Assembly: GCA_954871525.1 (NCBI GenBank) | Contig: OX940866.1 | Coordinates: forward strand, 14,965,001-15,029,000 | Source of the DNA: Parietaria judaica | Lineage: Eukaryota; Streptophyta; Magnoliopsida; Rosales; Urticaceae | Direction: 5' to 3' | Length of the DNA stretch: 64,000 nucleotides | Shown: one piece after another, positions 35,966 through 46,785 of the stretch | How positions within the stretch are numbered: position 1 is the first letter of the stretch | How the letters are laid out: each line of letters begins with the position of its first letter | Translations under genes and position numbers: made by a program | The notes under the pieces: model-generated | Seen by the model: only the letters and a program-made list of their open reading frames with translations | What the model was told of the DNA's origin: nothing | Database searches by the model: none

Positions 35966-36376
35966 TAGGGCTCTAACCGGAGCGGATATTCGGTATCTAG
36001 ATAGTAAAAAATTATTATCTGTATCCGAAAATCCGGATACTTTTTTTTTTTCTTTCCAAAACCCGGTTTAGTATCCGAATCCGGTTTTGAAATCTAGATC
36101 CGTATTTTTATCTGAATATCCGGATCACTTTTTCTTTAAAAAAAAAAAGGATAAAACGTACATTGTCTCAACCACCAAAAACCGTACAAATCTAGTACAT
36201 ATCTTGTCATTGTCTCAACCACCAAAAAAGCGTACATCCCACTGTCTCAAACTCCAAAAAAACCGTACCACCCTAAATTATTAAAGAAAAATAATAATTA
36301 ATTATAAAATCTGATAATAAAACCGGATACCGGATATCCGGATTTTTAATAAGTACTATCCGGTATCCGTATCCGG

Positions 36377-37676
36377 TGTTACGGGTATTTTACGCAATTG
36401 ATTTAATATTAATTAACAAAAGAAAAATTATTTAAATTAATTTTTCTTTTATTAATTAATTAATTTTATAATCAATTTTGCCCCAAATTATTCACCGGAA
36501 GCCCGTTTTCGAAAAATAAAGGGTCCAGATGATCCCAAAAATATCGAAATACCCAAAACCGATATAAAATTTGTAAAAAACGGCCTCGGGAAACACCCGG
36601 GACCTCCGGGACACGCCGGGAAACACCCGGGCGGGTCCCACAGGCCCCCAAAGGTCAGCCGCCACGTGGCTGCACCCCTGCAGGCCCTCCAAGGGTCAAA
36701 ACCCTATTCCGTCACGTGTTGGCCATCTGATGGGCAAGGGAAAAGGCTGACGTCAGCCTCATGATTCACGCTGACGTCAGCCTCATGATTCACGCTGACG
36801 TCATCGCCTTGGAGCGCAAGGCTTCCAAGCAACCCGCCGTCTTCTCCCCGCGCGTGAGGGCGCGTCGCTGCTCCGATCGCCGTGATTTTGGCGGCGTTGG
36901 ATCGGCCACGTCCTGAGGATGCGAAAAACTATATTATTTTGCACTAGGGGCCTCCCGAATCAAAAGATAATTGTGTTTGAATCCCCGGGTTCTCTTATAA
37001 ATAGAAGCTCGGTTTTCACTTAACGGTAACTCGATTCTCACACCGAGAACTCACCCTAAACTCTCTCTACACCCTCTATAACTCGCCTCCCCTCAAATAT
37101 CACTCTAATGTTGAGCGTCGGAGGTGAATCAGGGGGTACCCCCCCCCCCCCCGGTTCTCCCTGATCTCGGGTGTTGTTTTGTTCAGGTTCTGGGAGAGAG
37201 AAAACACATTTGAGCGGAAGTTCTGGAGAAGATTCTGGCACGATCTAAGACCCTCCTTGCCAAGGTTCTAGGTCCGTGAGGTGCTCGTTCTATCCAGTAT
37301 TCTTGTATCTCCGGCAGATATACAGATTACGCGGATAGCCCGAGGACCCGGATCTATCCCCGTGACGCCGGTCGAGGGTCTGATCCACCAAGGTCCACTG
37401 GAGAGTCGATACCGTGACCCCCCCTACGCGGTGGTCAGGAATCCGTTTTTGGTGTCCCGAACCTGTAATCCGGGCCAGGCCAAGTCCTGGCCCTTTTAGC
37501 AACAGGTAGTGGAGTTTACCACGGATTTCTGGTCATCGAGTCAGAGGAGGGTCCGTTCGACTCAAAAGTCCGGAGCCCAAGCCCTAAAGTCACAAAAATC
37601 AACGAGACGACATTGGGCCCGGCCCAACATGAGCTATTAGGCCGCTGAATGTTTGAAGCATTTTTCTGCATCAACA
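36377..37676 (+). mobile_element. Solo LTR, family C (1300 bp)
   Basis: It runs TGTTACGGGT to TGCATCAACA with TCCGG at 36372-36376 and 37677-37681. It is GC-rich compared with its surroundings and carries a TATA box (CTTATAAATAGAAGC, about 36994) and a C14 run (about 37139-37152). There is a 24-bp triple repeat with TGACGTCA upstream of the TATA box. No internal retrotransposon sequence is present. Confidence 0.85.
36748..36803 (+). promoter_or_regulatory. Three TGACGTCA palindromes, 24 bp apart, in LTR C
   Basis: TGACGTCA occurs at 36748, 36772 and 36796, the first two within the repeated phrase TGACGTCAGCCTCATGATTC. TGACGTCA is the binding core of TGA/bZIP factors, and tandem TGACG is the basis of as-1-type plant elements. 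They sit about 190 bp upstream of the LTR TATA box, where U3 enhancers lie. Confidence 0.65.
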
Positions 37677-37759
37677 TCCGGTTTTAATCCTGATCCGAAA
37701 TTCGGTACAGATTCGGATTCTGATTTTAACCCGGATTTCGGGTTTTATTTACACCCCTA

Positions 37760-37943
37760 AGGGTGTGTTAATGCATTTTTAATGGATTTTATGCCAGCCC
37801 ACGGTCATAAAAAGCTAGATTCGTCTTTGGTGGGCCAAAAAAAAAATCGGATAATCCACCTTTGTACATATACTCTCGCTCTGACGCTCAACATTAGTCA
37901 AGTAGGGGGGACCTCTAGCGCTCGCTATGACGCTCAACATTAG
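37760..37943. other. Intergenic with short duplication
   Basis: GACGCTCAACATTAGTC occurs at about 37881 and 37930. No gene is seen. Confidence 0.4.
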
Positions 37944-38333
37944 TCGAGTATTTCAGTAGTTGGGAAGTAAGAATGACAAGCAGATGTTTTTTTTTTTTTT
38001 GGCTTTGCAGAGCTAACCGATTGAGGAGGGGCACTCCCGTATTTATAGAGAGTGGATGGAGGCCTTGCGCGACCCGTAAGGGTGAAGGATAGTGCAAAAT
38101 CGGGATTGGTTCCAAGTGGGCCCACAGGCCAAATGAGCCGAGTCGAGTATTTCAGTAGTTGGGAAGTAAGAATGACAAGCAGAGGTTTTTTTTTTGGCTT
38201 CGCAGAGCTAACCGATTGAGGAGGGGCACTCCCATATTTATAGAGAGTGAATGGAGGCCTTGCGCGACCCGTAAGGGTGAAGGATAGTGCAAAGTCGGGA
38301 TTGGTTCCAAGTGGGCCCACAGGCCCAATGAGC
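37944..38333 (+). repeat. 199-bp tandem duplication
   Basis: TCGAGTATTTCAGTAGTTGG begins copies at 37944 and 38143. The copies are nearly identical except for the length of an internal T run. Each contains TATTTATAGAGAGTG (TATA-like), a CGACCCGTAAGGGT phrase and GTGGGCCCAC. It may be a duplicated LTR or promoter segment. Confidence 0.8.
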
Positions 38334-39339
38334 TTAGGGTCCAAATGGAACGCCATTAAAAGACACCGGGTCCGCACAAGCCTAATGAGTTATCATGAAT
38401 GAATGAATGAATTAATTAATTAATTAATTAATATGATTAATTATTAATCAAATGACTTAATGGGCTTGACTCATTTAATGGCTATTATGTCATTAATGAC
38501 ATGTGGTTATAAATAAAAGCATTCAGCTCACAAAAACATAATCCACCATATCCTGCATCAGAAAAGTCGCGACTAACCTCTCCCCCAGGGTTTGCGCGAG
38601 TTTTGATCCCATTGTGTGTGAGAGACAGTCGTCATCCAAACACCGAGAAGGAGCTAGTATTCCGATCGACATAGTGTGGAGTTCCCGCAACAACGCAATG
38701 GACGAGATAAAGGTTCGATAATCTTTGAGTTGTGACCCAGAGTATGAGGAGAGCACAAGGCCTCATAGATTTTTAGGAAGCCTCGTAGATTTTTAGGAAA
38801 TCCCCATAATATCTTGAGGGAAGTCTCCAAAGTTCGGTAACAATTCGGTATTGGTATTTCATGATTTACATATTTGATCTAGATTATTTGTTCGAGGATA
38901 TCCTGAGAATTTGCCACGTGGCATATGAGGCTGATGTGGCTTGGTGACGTGGCAACTAATGTGGCGAAAATTAACTCTGGATTTTAAAATTGGACGGAGC
39001 AAACTAAAATGACTAACGAAATAAACTTTGGATACATTAGCGAGCAAAATAAAACATTAGGTACATAAGTCAAAATTCGTAAAAATTGAGTAATTCGTAA
39101 TAATATACTAAACTATATCTTAACAATATTTATAAATTTGATTATATATCCAAGCGTTGGAACTGGATATTTATAAAATCATTAAGTGGCTGAACTGTTT
39201 CCATTCGAACATCATTGAATTCATTCAGGTGATCTCTCTCCCGAAGATCCTATATTTACGAAGTTTGTAATCGAAAGGTCACCGAGTCACACTATTAAAC
39301 CCCAACTCCGATTCCAGTAGTGTAACAGCTAGCATTCCC
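38334..39339. other. Probable decayed retrotransposon LTR and intergenic sequence
   Basis: GTTATAAATAAAAGC (38505) followed by GC-richer sequence resembles an LTR promoter and leader, but no terminal repeats or target duplication are identifiable. An AATT microsatellite lies at about 38398-38435. A phrase AGTTTGTAATCGAAAGGTC (39259) recurs as AGTTTGTTATCGAAAGGTC at 41000, flanking the pseudogene below. Confidence 0.4.
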
Positions 39340-40261
39340 ATGGAAGACGAGATGCAGCACGCGGCCCTGGAGCTCCTCCTCATCCACAACGCCGGCAAGA
39401 ACTTCACGTCAGCGCGCGTGGGTGATGCTTTCCGATGCTTGACGCGCGCACATGGAAGGGATTCAGGTCCCTCATTCGGGCTTCATTAACCCGCCCCGCG
39501 TTCCAGAAGAACTGGCTATCCCGGGTAGGGGTGAAACCGGTACCGATAATCGGTAAATTAGCTTTTTTTGGTATTGGTATTGAAAAATCGAGATTTTTTT
39601 TTTTTTGGTATTGGTATTGGTATCGGTTCTAAAATTTCTTGATTTTTTATCAGACCGAGACCGAGACCGAAACCGAGAAAAAAGAAAAGAAAACCGATAA
39701 ATAAACCGAGACATAAACCGGGAATAATCTGGGGCAAAATCCAAAAATAATACAAACTACCATGTCCGAAATTCGGATTCCGAAGTATAAAAATACATGT
39801 CTAATACATAAAAACATCAAACATAATTAAATGACATGTAGTTCACTAATTTTATAAGAGAGTGCCTTAATTTTTGAATAAAAATGACATGTAGTACACT
39901 CCAAAACGACATGTAGTTCACAACCGATACCGATACCGATATTCGAGAAATTTGGCTATCGGTATCAGAATTGGTATCGGTTATCGGTTTTAAACTAAAT
40001 TTATCAGTTTTTTTTTATAAACCGATCCGGGATCGATACCGAAACCGAGACGATACCGAGAAACGGTTACAAAATTTTCACCCCTAATCCCGGGATTACT
40101 ACAGCTCCCACGTCCGTTTGCTTTATACCCTCAACAGCCTTCAGCGCGAGGACAACGGGAAGGCTCGCCTCCGGGCGTTCATCGAGGACCGTATCCACGC
40201 GCTTGGCGACACGAGCAAGGCCAGGACTCTTCGCTACCTTTTGACCTTGGCAGGCAATTAG
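39340..40261 (+). pseudogene. Unrecognised GC-rich gene, frameshifted and split by a hAT element
   Basis: From ATG 39340 the frame reads MEDEMQHAALELLLIHNAG and on to GDAFR, then shifts by one base near 39432 to RTWKGFRSLIRASL and FQKNWLSR. After the 561-bp hAT insertion it continues without further break as DYYSSHVRLLYTLNSLQRE to YLLTLAGN and TAG 40261. Removing the transposon and one target duplicate joins the frame exactly. Total length is about 120 residues, helical and charged, with GC content far above the surroundings. I do not recognise the family. It could be a host gene, a captured fragment or a foreign gene. Confidence 0.6.
39526..40086. mobile_element. Nonautonomous hAT element (561 bp)
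   Basis: TAGGGGTGAAA...TTTTCACCCCTA ends with perfect 8-bp duplicates ATCCCGGG (39518-39525, 40087-40094). The interior holds many CCGATACCGA/TCGGTATCGGT words in both orientations and no coding sequence. The 8-bp duplication and TAGGGGTG termini are hAT hallmarks. Confidence 0.92.
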
Positions 40262-41304
40262 GTCCGGTGGATGAATCGAAGCCACTACTGCATGAGGGAA
40301 GCCATGCCTTTCTTTTTTTTTTTTTTTCATGTGGCAAGTTTGATTTTTCTTTGCCTGGCTAATATGAGAAGTCTTTACTCTAACTGTTCTGCATTATGAT
40401 GCTTCTCAAATCTTTGCGATATTAATATTATAGATTATATAGTCTATTTATGCTCTTAATATATGACCTTCATTCTAGGCCGATCATATTCACAAAAATT
40501 TGGTCACTAAAACCTTCAAATAAAATTCTATATATTAAAATATTTTAAACAAAGTCTAGTAATTCATTTTTTGCTCAAGGCTCCGAAAATTATTGGGCCG
40601 GGTCCATTCTTCCATAAATTTATTATTCAAAATCAAGATCGTAGTTTGTATAACTTTTTAACTAATAAAGATTTTAGTTGTTAATAAAGAGGAATTAAAA
40701 GTCATTTCGCAAACTCCAAAAGTGATAGAAAAACATTACAACTTCTATTCCGTAAACTTGCAGTGCTCGTCATACAATAGTAAAAAATTCGTGATTTCAG
40801 CCATATAGAAAAGTAAGCAAAAATGTCATATTAAAGATGATTAATATTGAACTATTTCTAGCAGTATTAAATCTCAATGTAAAGTTGTCTATCGCAATAC
40901 ACAGTAGTAAAGAACTAAAGATCAGTAACTGACTGAATGTTTCCTTACAACAATTATTTATTTATTAGGTGTTGCATGTATGTGATTCCATATGTACCAA
41001 GTTTGTTATCGAAAGGTCGTCATGTCACACGATTAAAGCTATTCAATTAAATTAACTTTTTTAATTAATATGATAACATGCTCGATTAATATGTAATGCC
41101 CCAATAAATAATAAATATGTAGCGTAACCATTATAAATTATAAAAATTAAAAATTACAATATGTAAGAACAAAATATTCACCGTATAACTTTACTACGTA
41201 GATGTAAGTCAATAGATACAAAAAAGAATAAATAGCATCAATCTCTGAAGAATGCAGAGATTAATGCCGATACATAGAGAAATTAGCCACAAAAAGTCAA
41301 CATC
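40262..41304. other. Intergenic, AT-rich
   Basis: I see no gene, RNA or clear repeat apart from the short repeated phrase at 41000. It is the downstream flank of the pectinesterase gene. Confidence 0.5.
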
Positions 41305-43328
41305 CTATGACTCTGTTAATCCGGAGTAGAAGGGTATTTTTGTCTGAGGCAGCCACGTGTCCCCCTGCATCATACTCGCGACGGTAAAACCCGCAGCCTG
41401 AGCGGCGTTCATCACCGAAAAGCCAGGCCACTGAACCCTCTGGCGAGTATCCGCTCTTGGCCCGTAATTCTCATACTCGCCGTAGAAAAGTGTGTCCAAA
41501 CCCTCGGGGCCATCCATCTCTGACCACCCTGCCGGTTCCACGAGGGCACCGACATACGACTGCATGACCACCACCGTGGCGTACTGCTTCCAAGGCCGAC
41601 CCAAATATGTTTGTACCGGTGTAGTGTCAGCGAGGAGTTCCGGCGTGGCATCTATGGTGCACCCCTGGAGCACAGTGGCGCTGAAGGGAGAGACGTGTTC
41701 TCGGCCCTGAGCGGTCACGACGTTTCCCTGACCAGCGAGGGGGCGGCGAGCAAGGATGGAGCATTTTTGAAAGACAGCAATGGCCTCGCCGTAGATAAAG
41801 TCGACGGTGCCGTAGATGTTGCACTCACGGTAGAATTGTTGACCGGAGTGGGCGTAAAGTGTGTCCTGGTAGCCCTCGATGCTGCACCGGAAGAAGGCTG
41901 AGCGGTTAGCGTTGTTGCGCAGCGCCACCGCCTGGGCATTCTCCGGGCCCGCTGTGTTGCGGAATGTCACGCCCGTGGCGACAAACCCGTCCCCTTCAAT
42001 AACTGTCGTGACAGAGAAGAATTAGGGTTAATGTTAGTTCAACAGATATTAAGAATTTCATGATCATATATGGCGATACATACATACACAAAGGAAAAGT
42101 ATAATGTACTTGCAATTAGTTAGTTAATATGGTTAAGACTTAAGATTTAAGTCGTCTTGATTAAAATATTAAAATATAACGCTCTCTAATAAAAGAAATT
42201 CTAAAATATACTAATTTTTTTCGATTATTCTGAATTAATTAATAGAATATAAATAATGTTTTACCAGAACCAGAAGGAATGAATAAAAGGAGAAAACTAT
42301 TGGATATTTGGGTAATATATGAATTGAAATATTAATCTTTTTAATAAGTTTTCACAGCACTGAAAAATAGGAGCCGTTAGGGTTTCAACAAAATTAAGAT
42401 TTCATTATCATATACAATATAATAAAATTAAAACGATTAATACGATTTGTCGCAATTTAAACTAGATTGATCATTGATGATTATTTTTAACGCTGAATGA
42501 AAAGACATGAACAAATAATAATCTGTAAAAATTATTTATCGAATGAGTAGAGTGATTAAAATTAATTTTCCAAAAATGATTAAAAAAAAAGAAGATATTA
42601 TCCAAATAGTTGACTTACCAACAGTGGCAGTATGGTAACCGGTCAACCCCTGGTGCGCGTTGCGGTTGCCGGTGATGACCGTGGAATTCATCCCATCTCC
42701 GACGAACATTATATACATCATATGGCTTGGGATCGTGATATACTCTTCATACACTCCTCCTCTGATGTATATCACGAAATACCCATCTTCGGCCTTCAAA
42801 TTAAACGGTGCGACCGCCACAGCTTCTCCGATTGTTGTAAAGTTTCCGCCACCGTTCTTGTCAACGATGACGCTACCTTTGATTAGAACTCCGTTTGCGT
42901 TCGGAGCCTATTTTTATTAAGTACACTAAAATATGACAATAAAATTAGTTCGATCGTTTATGATTATATATATGAAATTATCTTTATATTTCTTTAACTT
43001 TTATAACCCTAAGACTCGTAAGAAGAGAGACAGAATTAATATGTCATGAATATATGCGAACCTGTGTGATATGTCCTTGGTGACGATGACGATGGTGAGG
43101 AGCCGGAACCGGAACCGAAGGCGGTGGTGGAAGCGGTGCTCGTTGTGGCGGTGGCGACGGAGACGCATGGTCACGATGTCGGTGATGGCGATGACCGTGA
43201 CCGTGATGGTGATGATGGCGAACATTCCCCGTGTTTTGTGGAGGCGTCGGAGACTGTGCCGCCGCCGCAAAGAGGAGGGAGAGGACGAGGAGAGGGAAGA
43301 AGAAGGAGAATGGCTTGAAGTGCTTCAT
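41305..43328 (-). CDS. Pectinesterase (pectin methylesterase, CE8), apparently intact
   Basis: Three exons: 43328-43062, 42907-42619, 42002-41305; introns 154 and 616 bp; 417 residues. It de-esterifies cell-wall homogalacturonan. Residues 1-25 are a signal peptide. Residues about 37-89 are a His-rich then Pro-rich linker (HHHHHGHGHRHHRHRDH; SPSPPPQRAPLPPPP) where many plant enzymes have an inhibitor-like prodomain, which is absent here. The catalytic domain follows: VDKNGGGNFTTI, FVIYIRGGVYEE, ENAQAVALR (Gln), GYQDTLYAHSGQQFYR (Gln and catalytic Asp), GTVDFIYGEA (second Asp; the family usually has FGNA) and YLGRPWKQY (Arg). All five active-site residues of the family are present. The first donor (GTTCGC) is weak but keeps the frame. 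Start chosen as the only Met followed by a signal sequence; an in-frame ATG at 43436 would add 36 residues ahead of it. Confidence 0.9.
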
Positions 43329-43390
43329 TGTATGTGCGCAGTGTTTCTTAGAGAATTTTGGTTTGACTATACTATTCGATATGGAGGTGT

Positions 43391-43402
43391 ATTTATATAT
43401 AT
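43391..43402 (-). promoter_or_regulatory. Probable TATA box of the pectinesterase gene
   Basis: ATATATATAAAT on the minus strand lies about 65 bp upstream of the ATG, a usual TATA spacing for a short 5' leader. The region is AT-rich, so chance cannot be excluded. Confidence 0.45.
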
Positions 43403-43913
43403 ATGTTTGTGAGCTAGTTCGAGTTCGTGTATACATAAGGATAAGATCATATATCTTTAATCTTTAATGTTATTTTCGTTATCAACTTAATTATATCTTA
43501 GCAAATTTAAATTTCTAAATTATCTACTTAAATAGAATTATACGAATTCATCCCTAAGATACGGCCTCTTATGTCTTTTACGATATTTACATTTTTCAAT
43601 TAAGAAACTTCAGTTCGTATTTATGTAGTTAATAAATTAACTACTTAAATAGAAATAAATTTGTTTTATTAATATAAAAAATGTAGAGGAGAATATAATA
43701 CTGTAGATTTTGAACATTTTCGTTAATTATTTGATCACGTAAAAAAAAAAAAAAAAAAACTGGCTAGTTCCTGGGAATTATATGAAAAATTATTTATATG
43801 TGTTTATCACTAATTCGAACTGTTGTCAACTTACTGAAACATATAAAATTTAATTGAGCACTAGATCTTTAGGTAATGCCGTAATAATACATTACCTTAA
43901 TACTAAAAAGAAA
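43403..43913. other. Intergenic, AT-rich
   Basis: No feature is seen except a poly-A run at 43741-43759. Confidence 0.5.
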
Positions 43914-44350
43914 TGACTCTTAATAGCCAAATTGAAACATTTGATTAGCTAAATAGCCAACTTTTCATTTTTCTTTGCAAAATAACCAAATTGATGAGGT
44001 GGCTATTTAATAACATAATTTATACCTATAATACCCTTTTAACATATTAACGTGTATTAACAAAGTTAATTTTTCTTAAAAATAAGAACATTTACTTGTT
44101 TTACAGAAAATCTATACTAACGTGTATTAACTGAGTTAATTTATTTAAAAATAAAAAATCGTGATTAAAATTTTAACAAAATTTTAATTTATTTTTAAAC
44201 AAATTAAATTAGTTAATACATGTTAATACAAGGGTAATACGGTCTTTCGTGATTTATTAATGTGGTTGATTGGCTATTTGGCAATATTAATCAAAAAATT
44301 GGCTATTTTGTAAAATAGTTTTTCTAATTTGACTATTTGGCTATAGAGCC
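43914..44350. mobile_element. Possible small foldback transposon (MITE)
   Basis: Left end GACTCTTAATAGCCAAATTG; right end, reverse complemented, GGGCTCTATAGCCAAATAG. Further in, both arms carry AATAGCCAA and CAAAATA(A/G)CCAA phrases, giving imperfect inverted repeats of about 80 bp. No target duplication is convincing. Confidence 0.45.
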
Positions 44351-44639
44351 CATAATAAAATACATATATTAGTGACAAACCACCTGACCGAAATACGGGA
44401 CTCGATAACTATAATGATGTTTTTGCATCCCACATCCATCAAATATTAGCAACTCAATTACGTTAAATTATGTTGCGCCAAGGTTTCGAAAATCGGGCCA
44501 TGTGGTGGATAATTTATAATCAAAATACACTTTATTATTGTTTTACTAAAAAAAAAACCTTCAAATCACACAAAATTCGCATTATAACCTTACAAACCAC
44601 AAAAATCGTATAATAATGCATAAAGACTTTTATAAACTC

Positions 44640-44881
44640 CAAAACACTAAAGGTGTCAAGTGGGCATGTGTGTCAAGTGGGCCGGGCCAGCCTAGGCCCA
44701 CCCGCTCTAATTCGTAAAGTTAAAAAAAAAAAAAAAAAAAGAGTGACTTGGTCCAGCCCCTCTTCGATTTTTTTTTTTTTGCCGAGCTAGGCCCTCCCTT
44801 GTCAAAAAGGGTCAGGCAGAGTTATGTTTTCTTAGGCACGCCCCGCCTCGCTCCCTCTGAAGCCCACATCAACCCACCCCG
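44640..44881. other. Truncated repeat with AAGGTGTCAAGTGGGC end
   Basis: AAAGGTGTCAAGTGGGC followed by GGGCCGGGCC resembles one end of another hAT-type family, but no matching opposite end is seen. The sequence continues after the inserted element at 45458-45500 (CGCCCCGTGGCAAACCTG). Confidence 0.35.
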
Positions 44882-45457
44882 TAGGGGTGGCAATTCGGGT
44901 GTCGTGCGTGTTCGTGTTCGTGTCGGGTCATAATCGTTTTTTACTTATTTTATGTAGACCCAGACCCGCCCCATTTAAATATCGTGTTAGAAGATGAGAC
45001 CCAGACCCAGACCCGCCCCATTTAAATACTGTGTTTATCGTGTCTACGCGTTAAACCCATTTAACATATTCATGTATTTTAAAATGTCAAATTAATTCAA
45101 TTTATACTCATTTAACTTAATTTATTTAATTATATTATCTAAGATTTTACAATTTACTAACACTTTTTTATGTTCATCAATTATACGATGTAATCAATAA
45201 GTAAAAACCATAGATGTTATATATGATAAGTATTAAAATACTTAATCACTTATATAAAATGTAACTTTATGCACCTTAATTGTGTCTAATTGGGTCTCAT
45301 CGTGTTATCGTGTTCGTGTCGTGTTTACCCTTTATTTAAATGTGTTAATCGTTTTCAACACGGTTGGACCCAGATCTATTTATGGTAGACCTAGACCCGT
45401 TTAAATCGTGCCGTAAGCGATTCATGTTTCATGTCCGGCCCCAAATTGCCACCCCTA
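44882..45457. mobile_element. Nonautonomous hAT element (576 bp)
   Basis: TAGGGGTGGCAATT...AATTGCCACCCCTA ends with near-perfect 8-bp duplicates CCACCCCG and CCGCCCCG. Subterminal sequences contain repeated GTGTTCGTGTCG and CCCAGACCCG words in opposite orientations. There is no coding sequence. It is inserted in an older repeat. Confidence 0.88.
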
Positions 45458-45899
45458 CCGCCCCGTGGCAAACCTGCCCCGCCCCGTTTAAAAGCCACCA
45501 CATAAACCATATTTTATATATATATATATATATAAAAAAACTATTAAGTTGTAGTATTAATACTAATAAAAATACTCTTAATCCTTTTTTGTTGTATATA
45601 TTCTATATAGCTCTTTAGTTTATCTATCAAACAATTTTATTCATTAATTAATTTTATTAATCGCTAATTGATTTGAACATTCTCTTAATTTAATTTTAGT
45701 TTCATAATAAAGTAATCAATTACAACATTTAATGATTTCAAGTATAATTCCATAATTTCTTAATGAATTTCTTAATTTACTAGTTTCAAAGTTTACAATG
45801 TATAATTACTGGTCACTTTCATAAATCATTATACTAATTTTATTATTCGCTAATTAATTTTAAAATTACTTATTCTCAATTTTATTATTCACTTATTAC
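45458..45899. other. Intergenic, AT-rich
   Basis: A TA microsatellite lies at 45515-45533. No gene is seen. CTAATTAATTT and TTCATAA words recur here and after the next transposon. Confidence 0.5.
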
Positions 45900-46422
45900 T
45901 AGGGTTGTAACTAAAACCCGGAACCCGTTTTAAATCCGCATCCGGATATCCGTATCCGAATCGAATCCGGATCCGGATTTAAAACCGGATACGGGTTTTG
46001 TTATTTAAAAATTCGGATATCAGTATCCGGTTTAAAACCCGATTTATTTTAATCTTTTAATTTTCTTTAATTCATTTTCTAGGGTTACTCACTCTCCTTT
46101 CTTCGACAGTCGACATTTCATTTTCATTTTCTAGAGTTAATTTTTGGTGGTTGTTAATTGAGACAATGTCATCATATGTACGGTTTTTATGGTGGTTGAG
46201 ACATGCGTTTTAACTTCTTCTTTTTTCTAAATCGGATCCGGATAGAAATCTGGATATCTAGATAATATCCGAATCCGGATTTCAAAACCGGATTAAGATA
46301 AATAAACAGGGTTTTGAAAATAGGTATCCGGATTTCCGGATACGGATAGTGATTTTCAATACCCGAAAAACCGGATCCAGATAGTTCAAAAAAATCGGAT
46401 ACACGCTCCGGTTACAGCCCTA
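45900..46422. mobile_element. Nonautonomous hAT element (523 bp)
   Basis: TAGGGTTGTAAC...GTTACAGCCCTA ends with perfect duplicates CTTATTAC (45892-45899, 46423-46430). The interior is full of CCGGATCCGGAT/ATCCGGATATC words. It is related to the element at 35966-37759 in opposite orientation. Confidence 0.92.
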
Positions 46423-46785
46423 CTTATTACTATCACAGTCACAATTAATCTCTAAATTTTTGAAATTCACGAATCAATTTAAACATTCATTAATTTCAAA
46501 TTTTCAAGTTATAATTCGCTAATCAACTTCATAACTTACTAATCAATTTCATTATTCACTAGTTTCGGTTTGATGATTCATTAATCTATTCCATATCTAA
46601 TTAATAAAATTTATCTAATTGATGTTAATTCTTATCAAGTGATTTTTTTTTCACATTCAATCATTTCGATTTCCTAATTCACTTACAACTTTTTAATCCT
46701 CAAGTCAATATTTTCAAATTTACTAATTAATTTTTGAACTAATAATGAATATACTATCGTTTATTTGACCCCGTAAAAGCCCATC
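46423..46785. other. Intergenic, AT-rich
   Basis: No gene is seen. Confidence 0.5.

Larger units (their letters stand above)
35966..37759 (+). mobile_element. hAT-like nonautonomous element with CCGGATATCCGG words, split by a solo LTR
   Basis: The left end TAGGGCTCTAACCGGAGCGG matches the reverse complement of the right end of the well-defined hAT element at 45900-46422 (TAGGGCTGTAACCGGAGCG). The interior shares the same GGATATCCGG words and the phrase TTGTCTCAACCACCA. The right end is TTTACACCCCTA. Without the LTR it is about 490 bp, close to the 523 bp of its relative. Target duplicates are imperfect (ATAGGGTG on the left, AGGGTGTG on the right), so the boundaries are less certain. Confidence 0.6.

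Noticed and set aside
35546..36000. tRNA or small RNA gene in intergenic AT-rich regions
   Set aside because: I looked for T-loop/A-box/B-box-like words here and in the other intergenic stretches and saw no convincing cloverleaf.
37139..37152. Run of 14 C as a functional element
   Set aside because: It is a simple homopolymer inside an LTR, likely slippage and possibly of uncertain length in the assembly.
36377..37676. GC-rich block as a protein-coding gene
   Set aside because: Open frames are short and without motifs; the TG...CA ends with TCCGG duplicates identify it as an LTR.
43001..43467. Arg- and His-rich frames opposite and beside pectinesterase exon 1
   Set aside because: They are alternative-frame translations of the His codon-rich exon; the signal peptide and splice phase support only the minus-strand frame from 43328.
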